Shown here: positions 26,866-38,094 of the stretch, piece after piece
Numbering within the stretch: position 1 is the first letter of the stretch
Layout: each line of letters starts with the position of its first letter
Source of the DNA: Desulfocapsa sp.
Lineage (GTDB): Bacteria; Desulfobacterota; Desulfobulbia; Desulfobulbales; Desulfocapsaceae
Length of the DNA: 39,396 bases
Reading direction: 5' to 3'
Assembly: GCA_013792135.1 (NCBI GenBank)
Contig: VMSP01000005.1
Span: 1 to 39,396, forward strand
Translations under genes and position numbers: made by a program
The notes under the pieces: generated by a model
Databases searched by the model: none
Seen by the model: only the letters and a program-made list of their open reading frames with translations
What the model was told of the DNA's origin: nothing

Positions 26866-27744
26866 TCAGCCTTTACCAACATCTCCCTGAGAATCAGCCG
26901 GCGGCCATATTTCAACAAGCTTACCTTCAACATCGAACTTGCAGGCATTGAGAAAGGGGTTGTGGTAAAAAAGCAGCCAGGCCTGTTCCTCCACCGCCTT
27001 TTTAATCAACTCCTGTTTTCGGGCAATCACATCCAACGGGTAATTATCATAGGCCATGACCCACAGCGGATTAAAATGAACCTGCGTGGGTAGCAGATCG
27101 CCCAGATGCACAGCCCGCTCTCCCTGGGACTCGACAAAAATCACCTGATGACCACGGGTATGGCCGCCGGTGAGGCGCAGCGTGATACCGGGGGCCACGG
27201 CAGCGCTCTCATCCACCAAGGTAAGCAGATCACTGGCGGCCAGGGCATCAAAATTGACCGGCCAGTAGGCGGCCCCGGAACGGTTGGTGGGGTGACGGAT
27301 ATCCTCCCATTCCCGCGTCTGGATGAAGTGACGGGCGGCAGGAAAAGTCACCTCCTGCTCGCCGGCATCATTGACCATAGCCACGCCACCGGCGTGATCC
27401 CAGTCTCCATGGGTTAGCACCACCGCATCAATTTCCTCCCGCCGGATACCCAGGGCGGCAAGATCGACCACCAGATCCCATTCCCGCTGCACGTGGAAAA
27501 TTTTCCACTGTTTCTCAGTGAGCTTGTTGCCGAATCCCGACTCCACCAGGATCCGGACATTCGGCCCCTTGATCAACATGGGCGAGGCCATCATCCGGAT
27601 ATAATTTTCCTCATCCACCGGATAGCGTTTCGACCAGATCCCCTTGGGAACCGGGCCGAACATGGCGCCGCCATCCAGGGCAAACTCGCCCCCGTTTAAC
27701 CAGAATATCTCATACTCTCCTATCTTCAACCCACAATCCTGCAT
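26866..27744 (-). CDS. MBL-fold metallo-hydrolase, prpE-linked
   Basis: The 292-residue protein is a metallo-beta-lactamase-fold hydrolase. The main motif is LTHGDWDHAGG (H112, D114, D116, H117), where Asp replaces the second His of the usual HxHxDH. Later ligands appear in GGHTRGHQ, HLGDLLP and LFYHNP. It lies 14 bases after the prpE stop on the same strand, so it is almost surely co-transcribed. Lactonase, thioesterase or other ester hydrolase activity is possible; I cannot choose. It has no signal peptide. Confidence 0.88.
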   Translation of the reverse strand: MQDCGLKIGEYEIFWLNGGEFALDGGAMFGPVPKGIWSKRYPVDEENYIRMMASPMLIKGPNVRILVESGFGNKLTEKQWKIFHVQREWDLVVDLAALGIRREEIDAVVLTHGDWDHAGGVAMVNDAGEQEVTFPAARHFIQTREWEDIRHPTNRSGAAYWPVNFDALAASDLLTLVDESAAVAPGITLRLTGGHTRGHQVIFVESQGERAVHLGDLLPTQVHFNPLWVMAYDNYPLDVIARKQELIKKAVEEQAWLLFYHNPFLNACKFDVEGKLVEIWPPADSQGDVGKG

Positions 27745-27758
27745 AAACGCCTCCTTTT

Positions 27759-29651
27759 TTATTTCGGTACCCGGAGATGATAAAAGGTCTCGGTGATCTC
27801 GTCCAGGGTCGTGGGGTCATCGATGGTGGACGGCATCCGGTAGTCCTTGCCGTTGGCAATGGAGCGCATGGTGCCGCGCAGAATCTTGCCGGAACGGGTC
27901 TTGGGCAGGCGCGGAACCACAGCCGTGGTCTTGTAGCAGGCAATGGGTCCAATCTTGTCTCTGACCATCTGAACCAACTCTTTGCCGATATCCTCCGCAG
28001 CCTCAGTCGCCCCGGCCTTCAAAACCACCAGCCCCACCGGCAGCTGCCCTTTGAGGGCGTCGTCGGTTCCCACCACCGCGCACTCGGCCACGGCCGGATG
28101 GGTGGCGATAATCTCCTCCATGGCCCCCGTTGACAGGCGATGGCCGGCTATATTGATCACGTCATCCATGCGGCCCATGATGAAGATGTAGCCGTCTTCA
28201 TCCTTGTAGCCGCCGTCGCTAGTGAGATAGCAGCCGGGAAAACGGCTGGTGTAGGCGCTGATGAATTTGTCATCGGCCTGCCACAGACTGGCCAGGGTGC
28301 CGGGCGGCAGGGGCAGCTTGATAACCACTTCTCCCTCATGATGGGGAGGCAGATCGTTGCCGTCTGGATCGAGGATACGGACATCGTAACCGGGCACCGC
28401 CTTGGTGGGCGAGCCCGGTTTGGTGGGGAAGTGTTCGATCCCGAAGAAATTGGAGACGATGGGCCAGCCGGTTTCAGTCTGCCACCAGTGATCGATGACC
28501 GGACGATCGAGAAGGGAACAGGCCCAGTGATAGGTGTCGGGATCGAGGCGCTCTCCGGCCAGAAACAGACACTTGAAGTTCGACAGATCGTACTTGTGGC
28601 AATAGACGCCGTCCGGGTCTTCCTTCTTGATGGCCCGGAAGGCAGTGGGGGCGGTGAAGAGGATCTTGACCTTGTGCTGCTCGATCACCCGCCAGAAGGC
28701 GCCAGGATCAGGTGTGCCCACCGGTTTCCCCTCGTAGATCACTGTCGTGCAGCCCATGAGCAGTGGGGCGTAGACGATATAGGAGTGCCCGACCACCCAG
28801 CCCACGTCCGAGGCCGACCAGAAGACATCGCCCGGGGCCACGTTGTAAATATACTTCATGCTCCAGTACAGGGCCACCGCATGGCCGCCATTGTCGCGGA
28901 TTACGCCCTTGGGCATGCCGGTGGTGCCAGAGGTATACAGGATGTAGAGGGGATCGGTGGCCTTAACCGGCACACAATCCGCAGGGGCGGCGGAGGCCAC
29001 CAGCTCCTGCCAGTCCAGATCCCGACCGGCATTCAGTGTGGCTGTAACAAAAGGTCGCTGATAGATTACGCATTTTTCGATCTTATGATCAGCCATCTCC
29101 ATGGCCTTGTCAAGCAGCGGTTTATAGGCCAGGGTTTTCTTGCCTTCCATGGCCCCGGAGGCCGAGATGATGACCTTGGGTTTGGCGTGATCAATGCGCA
29201 GAGCCAGTTCATTGGCGGCAAATCCGCCAAAGACCACCGAGTGAATCGCCCCGAGACGGGCACAGGCAAGCATGGCCACCACTGCCTCCGGGATCATCGG
29301 CATGTAGATAATAACGGTATCTCCGCGACCAACACCGATTCGGCGCAGGGCGCCGGCAAAGACGGCAACCTTGTCCAGCAGCTGCTGATAGGTAAAGCTG
29401 GTAATCGTACCGGTAACCGGAGAGTCATAAATCAGGGCATTCTGATCACCGCGACCATCACGGACATGGCGATCCAGGGCATTAAAGCAGGTGTTGAGTT
29501 CGCCGTCAGGGAACCAGCGGTAAAAAGGCGGATTCGAGTCATCAAGGATCCGGTCACATTTTTTATGCCAGTCAATGGACTCTGCCGCCTCCTTCCAAAA
29601 GGCTACCGGTTCCTCAATACTCTTGCGAAAAATCTCATCATAACTGCCCAT
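27759..29651 (-). CDS. prpE: Propionyl-CoA synthetase (propionate-CoA ligase)
   Basis: The 630-residue AMP-forming enzyme activates propionate, or other short acids, to the CoA ester. It shows the acyl-adenylate motif YTSGTTGMPKGV, WWQTETGWP, YLTSDGGYKDEDGY, MGRMDDVINIAGHRLS and the C-terminal catalytic Lys in TRSGKILR. Overall it resembles PrpE more than acetyl-CoA synthetase, for example in VFGGFAANELALRIDHAKPK. Substrate choice within this family is not certain from sequence. It is divergent from sucC and feeds the methylmalonyl-CoA genes downstream. Confidence 0.93.
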   Translation of the reverse strand: MGSYDEIFRKSIEEPVAFWKEAAESIDWHKKCDRILDDSNPPFYRWFPDGELNTCFNALDRHVRDGRGDQNALIYDSPVTGTITSFTYQQLLDKVAVFAGALRRIGVGRGDTVIIYMPMIPEAVVAMLACARLGAIHSVVFGGFAANELALRIDHAKPKVIISASGAMEGKKTLAYKPLLDKAMEMADHKIEKCVIYQRPFVTATLNAGRDLDWQELVASAAPADCVPVKATDPLYILYTSGTTGMPKGVIRDNGGHAVALYWSMKYIYNVAPGDVFWSASDVGWVVGHSYIVYAPLLMGCTTVIYEGKPVGTPDPGAFWRVIEQHKVKILFTAPTAFRAIKKEDPDGVYCHKYDLSNFKCLFLAGERLDPDTYHWACSLLDRPVIDHWWQTETGWPIVSNFFGIEHFPTKPGSPTKAVPGYDVRILDPDGNDLPPHHEGEVVIKLPLPPGTLASLWQADDKFISAYTSRFPGCYLTSDGGYKDEDGYIFIMGRMDDVINIAGHRLSTGAMEEIIATHPAVAECAVVGTDDALKGQLPVGLVVLKAGATEAAEDIGKELVQMVRDKIGPIACYKTTAVVPRLPKTRSGKILRGTMRSIANGKDYRMPSTIDDPTTLDEITETFYHLRVPK

Positions 29652-29870
29652 GTACTACCTCCCTGTTGAAAAATAGGTGCCAAAAAATCCAAAATCAGAG
29701 AAAACAGAAACAGTGTAAGTGTAATAAAAAGATGCCCCTCTGTAAACACGCCTTTCTTCTTTCGGACCATGACCGTTTTGTAGAACATTCTCAATTTCTG
29801 CATCTGGTAAAATTGCCCTGCTTTTTCTGTTGTAGGCGGAAAGTATTAAGGATATGCTAAACCATATTTC

Positions 29871-29879
29871 ACTATAGCA
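29871..29879 (-). promoter_or_regulatory. Candidate extended -10 promoter of prpE
   Basis: The minus strand reads TGCTATAGT, an extended -10 one base off consensus. No good -35 is at normal spacing (TTGGCA is about 20 bases upstream). It lies about 220 bases before prpE. Confidence 0.35.
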
Positions 29880-29924
29880 ACTGAAATTGAGCCACTTGCC
29901 AAATAACGTTAAACCCAATATACG

Positions 29925-30003
29925 TTATCCCCGCACAGGCGGGAATCCATAGCATGCTGAATTTACGAAAGTGGATTCCCGATAAAAGCACTCGGGAATG
30001 ACA
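29925..30003. repeat. Palindromic dispersed-type repeat with GGGAATCC arms
   Basis: The element has CCCGC-ACAG-GCGGG (29930-29943), GGGAATCCA (29941-29949) pairing with TGGATTCCC (29972-29980), and ATTCCCGA pairing with TCGGGAAT (29975-29999). It resembles the TGGATTCCCGC-type intergenic repeats seen in many proteobacteria. Only one copy is in this window. Confidence 0.6.
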
Positions 30004-30049
30004 ACATGGTCTTTTTTCATGAGCCTCCACTGAAAAAAACACTCCTATT

Positions 30050-31222
30050 ATGAAAATTCACGAATTTCAGACCAAAGAGCTGCTGCGAAGCTTTGACATT
30101 CCCGTGCCCGATGGCGTTATGGCCACGACACCGGAGACCGCCCTGCAGGCCGCTGGTGGTCTTGGTTCCTGGCCGGTGGTGGTCAAGGCCCAGATCCATG
30201 CAGGTGGGCGCGGCAAGGGTGGCGGAATCAAGCTTGCTGCCGATGCCGCCGCCGTGCGCGAAGCAGCCTCCCAGCTCCTGTCCATGACCCTGGTCACCCC
30301 CCAGACCGGCCCTCAGGGCAGGAAGGTCAACAAAATCCTGGTGGAGGCAGGTGTGAGCATAGCCCGCGAGCTCTACCTCTGCCTGATGGTGGACCGGGCG
30401 CAGGCCGCAATCACCATCCTTGCCAGTCAGGCCGGGGGCATGGATATTGAAGAGGTGGCCGCCACCACGCCGGAAAAAATCATCCGCGTTGCCGTCAACC
30501 CGCTGCTTGGTCTCCAGCCCTTCCATTGCCGCCAAGTCGTCTTCGGTCTGGGACTGGAGGCGGACACGGGCAAGGCCTGCACCGCCCTGCTCAACAAACT
30601 GTACACCATGTTTGTTGCCTGCGACTGCGAACTTCTTGAGATCAATCCCCTGGCCATCACCACCTCCGGCGCGATGGTGGCCCTGGATGCCAAGGCCGAG
30701 TTTGACGACAACGCTCTGTTCCGTCACCCCCATATTCTCGTCTATCGTGACAGCGACGAGGAGTCACCCCTGGAGGCCGAGGCTGCCCGGTTTGGTCTGA
30801 ACTACATCAACCTTTCGGGCAATATCGGCAACATGGTCAATGGCGCCGGTCTGGCCATGGCCACCATGGACATCATCAAACAGGCCGGGGCCGAGCCCGC
30901 CAACTTTCTCGATGTAGGCGGCGGCGCCAGCGCCGAGATGGTGGAAAACGGCCTGCGCATTATCCTGGGCGACCCCAAGGTGCGCGGGGTCCTGATCAAT
31001 ATCTTCGGCGGCATCCTCCGCTGCGATATCCTGGCCGAAGGTGTGGTGCAGGCCGCCCGCAAGATCGGCATCACCGTGCCGGTGGTGGTGCGCATGGAAG
31101 GAACCAATGTCGACGAGGGCCGCCGCATTCTGGCCGACTCCGGCCTCAATCTGATTACGGCCGCGGATCTGCATGACGCAGCGGTAAAGGTGGCGGCCAT
31201 GGTGCAAGGTGAACAGCAATGA
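30050..31222 (+). CDS. sucC: Succinyl-CoA ligase (ADP-forming) beta subunit
   Basis: The 390-residue protein has an N-terminal ATP-grasp domain ([44 protein letters not shown]) and a C-terminal CoA-ligase domain ([46 protein letters not shown]). With SucD it makes ATP while converting succinyl-CoA to succinate, the energy-conserving step of propionate oxidation, or the reverse. Its stop overlaps the sucD start by four bases (ATGA). No strong ribosome site precedes ATG 30050. The gene is GC-rich. Confidence 0.97.
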   Translation: MKIHEFQTKELLRSFDIPVPDGVMATTPETALQAAGGLGSWPVVVKAQIHAGGRGKGGGIKLAADAAAVREAASQLLSMTLVTPQTGPQGRKVNKILVEAGVSIARELYLCLMVDRAQAAITILASQAGGMDIEEVAATTPEKIIRVAVNPLLGLQPFHCRQVVFGLGLEADTGKACTALLNKLYTMFVACDCELLEINPLAITTSGAMVALDAKAEFDDNALFRHPHILVYRDSDEESPLEAEAARFGLNYINLSGNIGNMVNGAGLAMATMDIIKQAGAEPANFLDVGGGASAEMVENGLRIILGDPKVRGVLINIFGGILRCDILAEGVVQAARKIGITVPVVVRMEGTNVDEGRRILADSGLNLITAADLHDAAVKVAAMVQGEQQ

Positions 31223-32106
31223 GTATCTTCGTCAATGACCGGACCAGAGTTGTGGTGCAGGGGATTACCGGCAAAGAGGGGGCCTTTCACACCAGCCAGT
31301 GCCTGGCGTATGGCACGCAGGTGGTGGCCGGCGTCACACCCGGCAAGGGCGGCCAAGAGACGCAGGGCGTGCCGGTATTCAACAGTGTCCGGCAAGCGGT
31401 GGCCGCCACCGGGGCTGATTGCAGCCTGATCTTCGTACCACCAGCCTTTGCCGCCGACGCGATTCTCGAGGCCGCCGATGCCGGAGTAGCCCTGATCGTC
31501 GCCATCACCGAAGGCATCCCGGTGCTTGACATGATGCGGGTCAAACGACATCTGGCCACCACAAAGACCCGGCTGATCGGCGCCAATTGCCCCGGCATCA
31601 TCTCACCCGGCCAGTGCAAGATCGGCATCATGCCCGGCTCCATCCATCTGCCCGGCGGCCCGGTGGGCGTGGTCTCCCGCTCCGGCACCCTCACCTACGA
31701 GGTTGTCCATCAGCTCACCGGTCAGGGAATCGGCCAGACCACCTGTCTCGGCATCGGCGGCGACCCCATTGTCGGCACCGATTTCATTGACTGCCTGCGC
31801 GCCTTTGAAGCCGACCCCGAGACCCGCGCCATCGTCATGGTAGGCGAGATCGGTGGCAGCGCTGAAGAAGAGGCCGCCGCCTTTATCCGCGAGCAGGTCA
31901 GCAAACCGGTGGTCGGGTTTATCGCCGGCCTGACCGCTCCCCCCGGCCGCCGCATGGGCCATGCCGGGGCCATCGTCAGCGGGACAAACGGCACCGCTCA
32001 GGCAAAAATCACGGCCATGACCGAGGCCGGAATGCATGTCTGCCGGGATCTGACGACGCTTGGGGCTTTTTGCGCAGATGCCTTTGCTGAAGTATTAGCC
32101 TGTTAG
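31219..32106 (+). CDS. sucD: Succinyl-CoA ligase alpha subunit
   Basis: The 295-residue protein has a Rossmann CoA-binding domain ([20 protein letters not shown]) and the ligase domain with [31 protein letters not shown] and the phosphorylated His in [12 protein letters not shown]. It is the catalytic partner of SucC. Its ATG lies inside the sucC stop region, so the two are translationally coupled. The sequence becomes markedly AT-rich right after the stop codon, at the start of the HNH island. Confidence 0.97.
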   Translation: MSIFVNDRTRVVVQGITGKEGAFHTSQCLAYGTQVVAGVTPGKGGQETQGVPVFNSVRQAVAATGADCSLIFVPPAFAADAILEAADAGVALIVAITEGIPVLDMMRVKRHLATTKTRLIGANCPGIISPGQCKIGIMPGSIHLPGGPVGVVSRSGTLTYEVVHQLTGQGIGQTTCLGIGGDPIVGTDFIDCLRAFEADPETRAIVMVGEIGGSAEEEAAAFIREQVSKPVVGFIAGLTAPPGRRMGHAGAIVSGTNGTAQAKITAMTEAGMHVCRDLTTLGAFCADAFAEVLAC

Positions 32107-32946
32107 TTGTTCAAAAAATAAACTTCGATAAATGATTACCGAAATAATCAATGGATAGAGTTTCGTAATGAAGTAATTGAATTGGATGGCGACGCTTGCA
32201 ATCATTGCGGCAGAACGAAATCCGAGGGTGTAATCTTACAGGTACACCACAAACATTATTCCAGGGGCTTAAAACCATGGGAATATCCACTCAAGGAGTG
32301 TGAAACAGTTTGTAAAGCATGCCACGCAGAATTCCATGGGAAAATTAAGCCAAGATCAGGGTGGAAATATCTTGCAGAAGAAGACTTGGGCGATCTTGTA
32401 GGTGAGTGCAACCACTGCGGAAGTTCATTAAGATATCTGTTTACGATATTTCATGAAAATGGGGGCTGCCTGGAAGTAGGAACAATTTGCTGTGACACTC
32501 TCACTGAATCAGAGTCAGCGTCAACCTATGCTCGATCTCAAAAAAGAAAAGAAGGTAGAGCAAAAAGGTTTATTGAATCCTCACGTTGGAAACTCGATAA
32601 TGGTATTTTCAAGATCAAACAATCAGGCTTTCCTATTGAAATTCATCGTAATGAAAATCAGTTCATGATTGTAATAAATGAAAAACATGGAAAAACCAAA
32701 TACAAAACCTCTACTGAGACTAAACTAAAGATTTTCCAATTCATTGAAAGTGGCGATGCGAAAAAATACTTTAACCAAAAATAAAATTTTCCATAACAAC
32801 CGGCTCCACTCCGACCCCTCAAACGATAAGGATCCTATAGCCGGAACGTTAACAACGTTTAATTGTTATCCTGATATATTGTTAATATATTGATTTTTTT
32901 AACACATTTTACTGCTTGCTCCTGACCATACACAAGGATACACCCA
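32107..32946. other. AT-rich island between sucD and the mutase genes
   Basis: The base composition changes sharply from GC-rich on both sides to AT-rich here. It contains one HNH gene (32182-32784) and a 162-bp gap with small AT-rich inverted repeats such as TATATT-GTT-AATATA (around 32875-32890). This suggests acquired DNA inside the propionate locus. Confidence 0.6.
32182..32784 (+). CDS. HNH-endonuclease-like protein, start uncertain
   Basis: The only usual in-frame start is TTG at 32182, giving 200 residues. The HNH region is clear: CNHCG (6-10), VHHKHY (21-26), then CxxxCKACH (40-47) with a zinc-knuckle pattern. A second Cys set follows (CNHCGSSL at 76, CC at 103-104), then a Lys-rich C-terminus. 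The frame stays open upstream to 32122 and reads NDYRNNQWIEFRNEVIE, which looks like a genuine HNH N-terminus, but that part has no ATG, GTG or TTG. The original start may have been lost. AT-rich codon use differs from the neighbours, suggesting transfer. Confidence 0.75.
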   Translation: MDGDACNHCGRTKSEGVILQVHHKHYSRGLKPWEYPLKECETVCKACHAEFHGKIKPRSGWKYLAEEDLGDLVGECNHCGSSLRYLFTIFHENGGCLEVGTICCDTLTESESASTYARSQKRKEGRAKRFIESSRWKLDNGIFKIKQSGFPIEIHRNENQFMIVINEKHGKTKYKTSTETKLKIFQFIESGDAKKYFNQK

Positions 32947-33372
32947 ATGACTTACACTACACAAAAAAACCGGGTCCTGATCGGCAAGGCCGGGCTGGAC
33001 GGCCATGACCGCGGGGCGAAAGTCATCGCCCGGGCCTTGCGCGATCACGGCTTTGAGGTGATCTATACCGGTATCCGACGGACGCCGGAGGAAATTGCCG
33101 CCGCCGCCATTCAGGAAGATGTGGCAGCCATCGGCCTCTCTTCCCTTTCCGGGGCACATCTGCGGCTGTTTCCGGCGGTGGTCGAGGCGCTACGCCGGGC
33201 GGGAGCCGGAGATATCCGGGTGCTTGGCGGCGGGGTGATCCCGGCGGAAGACATCCCCTTGCTCCAAGAGGCGGGCATCATCGAGATCTTCACCCCAGGT
33301 ACCCCTCTTGAACGCATTATTGCGGCCTTTACTGAGGCCTGTGCCAGCCACCGCAGCGGCAGATCCCTGTGA
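32947..33372 (+). CDS. Methylmalonyl-CoA mutase, cobalamin-binding subunit
   Basis: The 141-residue protein is the stand-alone B12-binding domain, with [11 protein letters not shown] holding the cobalt-ligating His, [18 protein letters not shown] and IFTPGTPL. It corresponds to the C-terminal domain of long mutases. With the catalytic subunit encoded at 34353 it interconverts (R)-methylmalonyl-CoA and succinyl-CoA. AAGGA precedes ATG 32947. Its stop overlaps the GTG start of the MeaB gene. It opens a five-gene operon. Confidence 0.95.
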   Translation: MTYTTQKNRVLIGKAGLDGHDRGAKVIARALRDHGFEVIYTGIRRTPEEIAAAAIQEDVAAIGLSSLSGAHLRLFPAVVEALRRAGAGDIRVLGGGVIPAEDIPLLQEAGIIEIFTPGTPLERIIAAFTEACASHRSGRSL

Positions 33373-34298
33373 TCATCGACCCCATCGAAACGCTTGTGCA
33401 ACAGGTGCAGGCCAAAAATCCCCGCGCCATCGCCCGGGCCATCACCTTGGTGGAAGACCATGACTCGCGCGCTGGACAGCTCCTGTCTGCTCTTGATCCC
33501 CAGTCCATTGAAGAGATGACCGTCATCGGCATTACCGGGCCGCCGGGGGCGGGCAAGTCCACCCTCACTGGCCGTCTCATTGCCCGTTTCCGCAGCGAAG
33601 GCCGCCGGGTGGGGATCATCGCCATTGACCCTTCCTCACCCATCTCCGGCGGCGCGATTCTCGGTGATCGGGTGCGGATGATGGAACATGCCCTGGACGG
33701 GGATGTGATTGTCCGCTCCATGGCCACCCGGGGGCGGCTGGGCGGGCTGTGTGCGGCGGCCGGGGCGGCCATGCGGATCATGGCGGCTGGCGGGTGCTCG
33801 GTGATCCTCATTGAGACCGTGGGTGTTGGCCAGTCGGAAATGGATATCATCAGTCTGGCCGACATCACCCTGCTGGTGCTGGCCCCAGGACTGGGCGATG
33901 AAATCCAGGCCATGAAGGCCGGACTGCTGGAGGTCGCCGACCTGCTGGTGGTCAACAAGTCTGATAGCCCCGGTGCCGAGACACTGACTCTGGAGATGGA
34001 GACCGCTGCCCACGACCGTTCCCAGGTCTGGCAGACCGATGCCCTGACCGGCAAAGGGGTGGCCGAGCTGACCAGTCGTTTGATCGCCCTGGACCGTGAA
34101 CACCGCAGCGATGGAACCCGCAGCAAGCGACGCGGACAGGCCCATGAGCGAGAGGTAATCGACTGGGCCATTGAGCTGTTGCGCCCGCAACTGAGTTCCG
34201 CGGCCAAGGCCATGGATTGCAGGCAGTCCGCCGACCCCAGGCAACTGGCGCAAGAGCTGCTTTCCGCGCTGGAACTGAAGGCAAACCCGGATATATAA
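33369..34298 (+). CDS. meaB: MeaB/ArgK G-protein chaperone of methylmalonyl-CoA mutase
   Basis: The 309-residue GTPase has Walker [10 protein letters not shown], the family segment [29 protein letters not shown] and VVNKSD for guanine recognition. MeaB proteins load and protect B12 on the mutase. It starts with GTG at 33369, overlapping the B12-subunit stop in GTGA, so the two are coupled. It sits between the two mutase subunit genes, matching its role. Confidence 0.96.
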   Translation: MIIDPIETLVQQVQAKNPRAIARAITLVEDHDSRAGQLLSALDPQSIEEMTVIGITGPPGAGKSTLTGRLIARFRSEGRRVGIIAIDPSSPISGGAILGDRVRMMEHALDGDVIVRSMATRGRLGGLCAAAGAAMRIMAAGGCSVILIETVGVGQSEMDIISLADITLLVLAPGLGDEIQAMKAGLLEVADLLVVNKSDSPGAETLTLEMETAAHDRSQVWQTDALTGKGVAELTSRLIALDREHRSDGTRSKRRGQAHEREVIDWAIELLRPQLSSAAKAMDCRQSADPRQLAQELLSALELKANPDI

Positions 34299-34302
34299 TC
34301 CC

Positions 34303-34352
34303 ATGAAACAACCCGTAGAAGAACCAAATCCAAACAAACAAGTGACATCCCG

Positions 34353-34356
<4 letters not shown>
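34303..34356 (+). other. Possible 17-codon leader frame before the mutase gene
   Basis: ATG 34303 opens [17 protein letters not shown] and ends in TGA that overlaps the mutase ATG (ATGA at 34353-34356). No ribosome site precedes it. It might couple translation from meaB to the mutase, or be chance. Confidence 0.25.
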
Positions 34357-36007
<1,651 letters not shown>

Positions 36008-36008
<1 letters not shown>

Positions 36009-36421
36009 TGATAACAAAAATAGCCCATTTAGGAATTGCCGTACGCTCCATTGCCACCGCCCGTCTCGTGTATGAAGGGGCGCTGGGGCTGGTCTGCGAA
36101 GGCGAGGAAGTCGTCGCGTCACAGCAGGTGCGCACCGCCCTCTTCACCGTCGGCGACACCCACATCGAACTGCTGGAGCCTACCAGTCCGGAAAGTCCGA
36201 TTGCCAAATTCCTTGACACAAAAGGTGAAGGCATTCATCACATCGCCTACGCCACCGATAACATCGACGCGCAGCTCCAGGCCGCCCGCGAGCAAGGGCT
36301 GCGGCTGATCCATGAAACCCCGATCATCGGCGCGGGAGGCAAACGGGTGGCCTTTCTCCACCCCAAAAGTACCTCCGGCGTCCTGACTGAATTCTGTGAA
36401 GAGGAGAACCATCGTGCATAA
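36008..36421 (+). CDS. mce: Methylmalonyl-CoA epimerase
   Basis: The 137-residue protein is a VOC-fold enzyme. It opens [12 protein letters not shown] (metal-ligand His) and includes [36 protein letters not shown] and [14 protein letters not shown], all typical of this epimerase. It interconverts (S)- and (R)-methylmalonyl-CoA, linking the carboxyltransferase to the mutase. Its ATG shares a base with the mutase stop (TAATG), and its end overlaps the carboxyltransferase start by eight bases. Confidence 0.97.
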
Positions 36422-37967
36422 CATCGCCCATAATACCCTTGAAAAACTCGAATCCATGCGCCAGGAGGCCCTCCTGGGCGGCGGCAGCCAGAAGATCGAC
36501 GATCAGCACCGTAAGGGAAAGCTGACCGCCCGCGAACGCATCGATCTTCTGCTGGATGAAGGCTCCTTTGAGGAGTTTGATCAGCTCAAGACCGGGCGGG
36601 CCAGACCCGAGACCGGAACCCGCGAATTCCCCGGCGACGGGGTCATCACCGGCCACGGCACCATTGACGGTCGCGAGGTCTTTGTCTTCAGCCAGGACTT
36701 CACCATCATGGGGGGCTCGCTGGGCGAAGCCCATTCCCAGAAGATCTGCAAGGTCATGGACCACGCCGTGCGCGTCGGAGCCCCGATCATCGGCCTTAAC
36801 GACTCGGGCGGCGCCCGCATCCAGGAAGGGGTTGAATCCTTGGCCGCCTATGGCGAGATCTTCAGCCGCAACGTCATGGCCAGCGGCGTGGTGCCGCAGA
36901 TATCCTGCATCATGGGCCCCTGTGCCGGGGGCGCAGTGTACAGCCCGGCCATCACCGATTTTACCTTCATGGTGGATCAGAGCTCCTACATGTTTGTCAC
37001 CGGCCCCAATGTGGTCAAGACCGTTACCCATCAGGAGATCAGCGCCGAAGATCTGGGGGGCGCGGCCGTCCACAACCAGAAAAGCGGCGTCGCCCATTTC
37101 GCCCTGCCCAATGATATCCTCTGTCTGCGCGAGGTGCGAAGACTGATCAACTATCTGCCATCCAATAACCGGCAACGGCCACCCATTATTAACCTGCGTG
37201 ATCCGGCGGAACGTGTCGACCCGGCCCTCGACTACCTGGTACCGGCCAATCCCAACCAGACCTACGACATGAAGATCCTGATTACCAGCATCCTCGACGG
37301 GGCTGAATTCATGGAGATCCATCCCCATTTTGCCCGCAACATCATCTGCGGTTTTGGCCGTCTGGGCGGTCAGACCATCGGCCTTATCGCCAACCAGCCG
37401 GCAGTACTGGCTGGGGTTCTCGACAGCCTCGCCTCGGTCAAGGCGGCCCGTTTTGTCCGTTTCTGTGACGCCTTCAATATTCCCCTGGTCTGCCTGGAGG
37501 ACGTGCCCGGCTTCATGCCCGGCCCCGAGCAGGAACACGGCGGCATTATCCGCCACGGCGCCAAACTACTCTATGCCTTTGTCGAGGCTACGGTACCACG
37601 GCTGACGGTCATTATCCGCAAAGGTTACGGCGGGGCTTACGTAGTCATGAACTCCAAGCACATCGGCTGCGACATTAACTTTGCCTGGCCGACAGCCGAG
37701 ATTGCAGTCCTGGGCCCCAAAGGCGCCGCCGAAATCATTTACCGCAAGGAGATCAATGAATCTCCTGATCCGGCCCAAACTCTGGCCCGCAAGACCGACG
37801 AGTACCGGCAGATGCACGCCAACCCTTTTCTGGCCGCCAAACAGGGCTTCATCGATGATGTCATCCTGCCGCATGAGACCCGGCACCGGCTAATCCGCAG
37901 CCTCCAATTTCTTGAAGGCAAACAGGTGAACCAGCCACCGCGAAAACATGGCAACATTCCTCTTTAA
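36414..37967 (+). CDS. Methylmalonyl-CoA carboxyltransferase 12S-type subunit / propionyl-CoA carboxylase beta
   Basis: I choose GTG 36414 (517 residues), because GAGGAG lies just upstream; GTG 36396 would add six residues. The crotonase-fold carboxyltransferase shows [86 protein letters not shown] and the ending KHGNIPL. It moves CO2 between biotin and propionyl-CoA. It could serve transcarboxylase, a sodium-pumping decarboxylase or carboxylase. The biotin carrier and second-substrate subunits are not in this window. Confidence 0.94.
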   Translation: MHNIAHNTLEKLESMRQEALLGGGSQKIDDQHRKGKLTARERIDLLLDEGSFEEFDQLKTGRARPETGTREFPGDGVITGHGTIDGREVFVFSQDFTIMGGSLGEAHSQKICKVMDHAVRVGAPIIGLNDSGGARIQEGVESLAAYGEIFSRNVMASGVVPQISCIMGPCAGGAVYSPAITDFTFMVDQSSYMFVTGPNVVKTVTHQEISAEDLGGAAVHNQKSGVAHFALPNDILCLREVRRLINYLPSNNRQRPPIINLRDPAERVDPALDYLVPANPNQTYDMKILITSILDGAEFMEIHPHFARNIICGFGRLGGQTIGLIANQPAVLAGVLDSLASVKAARFVRFCDAFNIPLVCLEDVPGFMPGPEQEHGGIIRHGAKLLYAFVEATVPRLTVIIRKGYGGAYVVMNSKHIGCDINFAWPTAEIAVLGPKGAAEIIYRKEINESPDPAQTLARKTDEYRQMHANPFLAAKQGFIDDVILPHETRHRLIRSLQFLEGKQVNQPPRKHGNIPL

Positions 37968-38094
37968 GGCTTTAAAATGCTACTTTCGTTAATCTACATT
38001 TTTCATTTATCATGCTATCCCTCTTTTAACGAGATCAATTTCCACGAATTTTCGGCAACACCGCCATACACCCCTTAACGTGCAACAAATCACT

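Larger units (their letters stand above)
29652..30049. other. 398-bp divergent prpE-sucC intergenic region
   Basis: No credible gene was seen. It holds an extended -10-like site for prpE (29871-29879, minus) and a palindromic dispersed-repeat element (29925-30003). No ribosome site stands before sucC. Confidence 0.6.

Noticed and set aside
28140-29669. A 509-codon plus frame opposite prpE
   Set aside because: Antisense shadow of prpE with no recognisable domain; prpE is certain.
36324-37556. A 410-codon minus frame opposite the carboxyltransferase
   Set aside because: Antisense shadow in GC-rich DNA with no domain.
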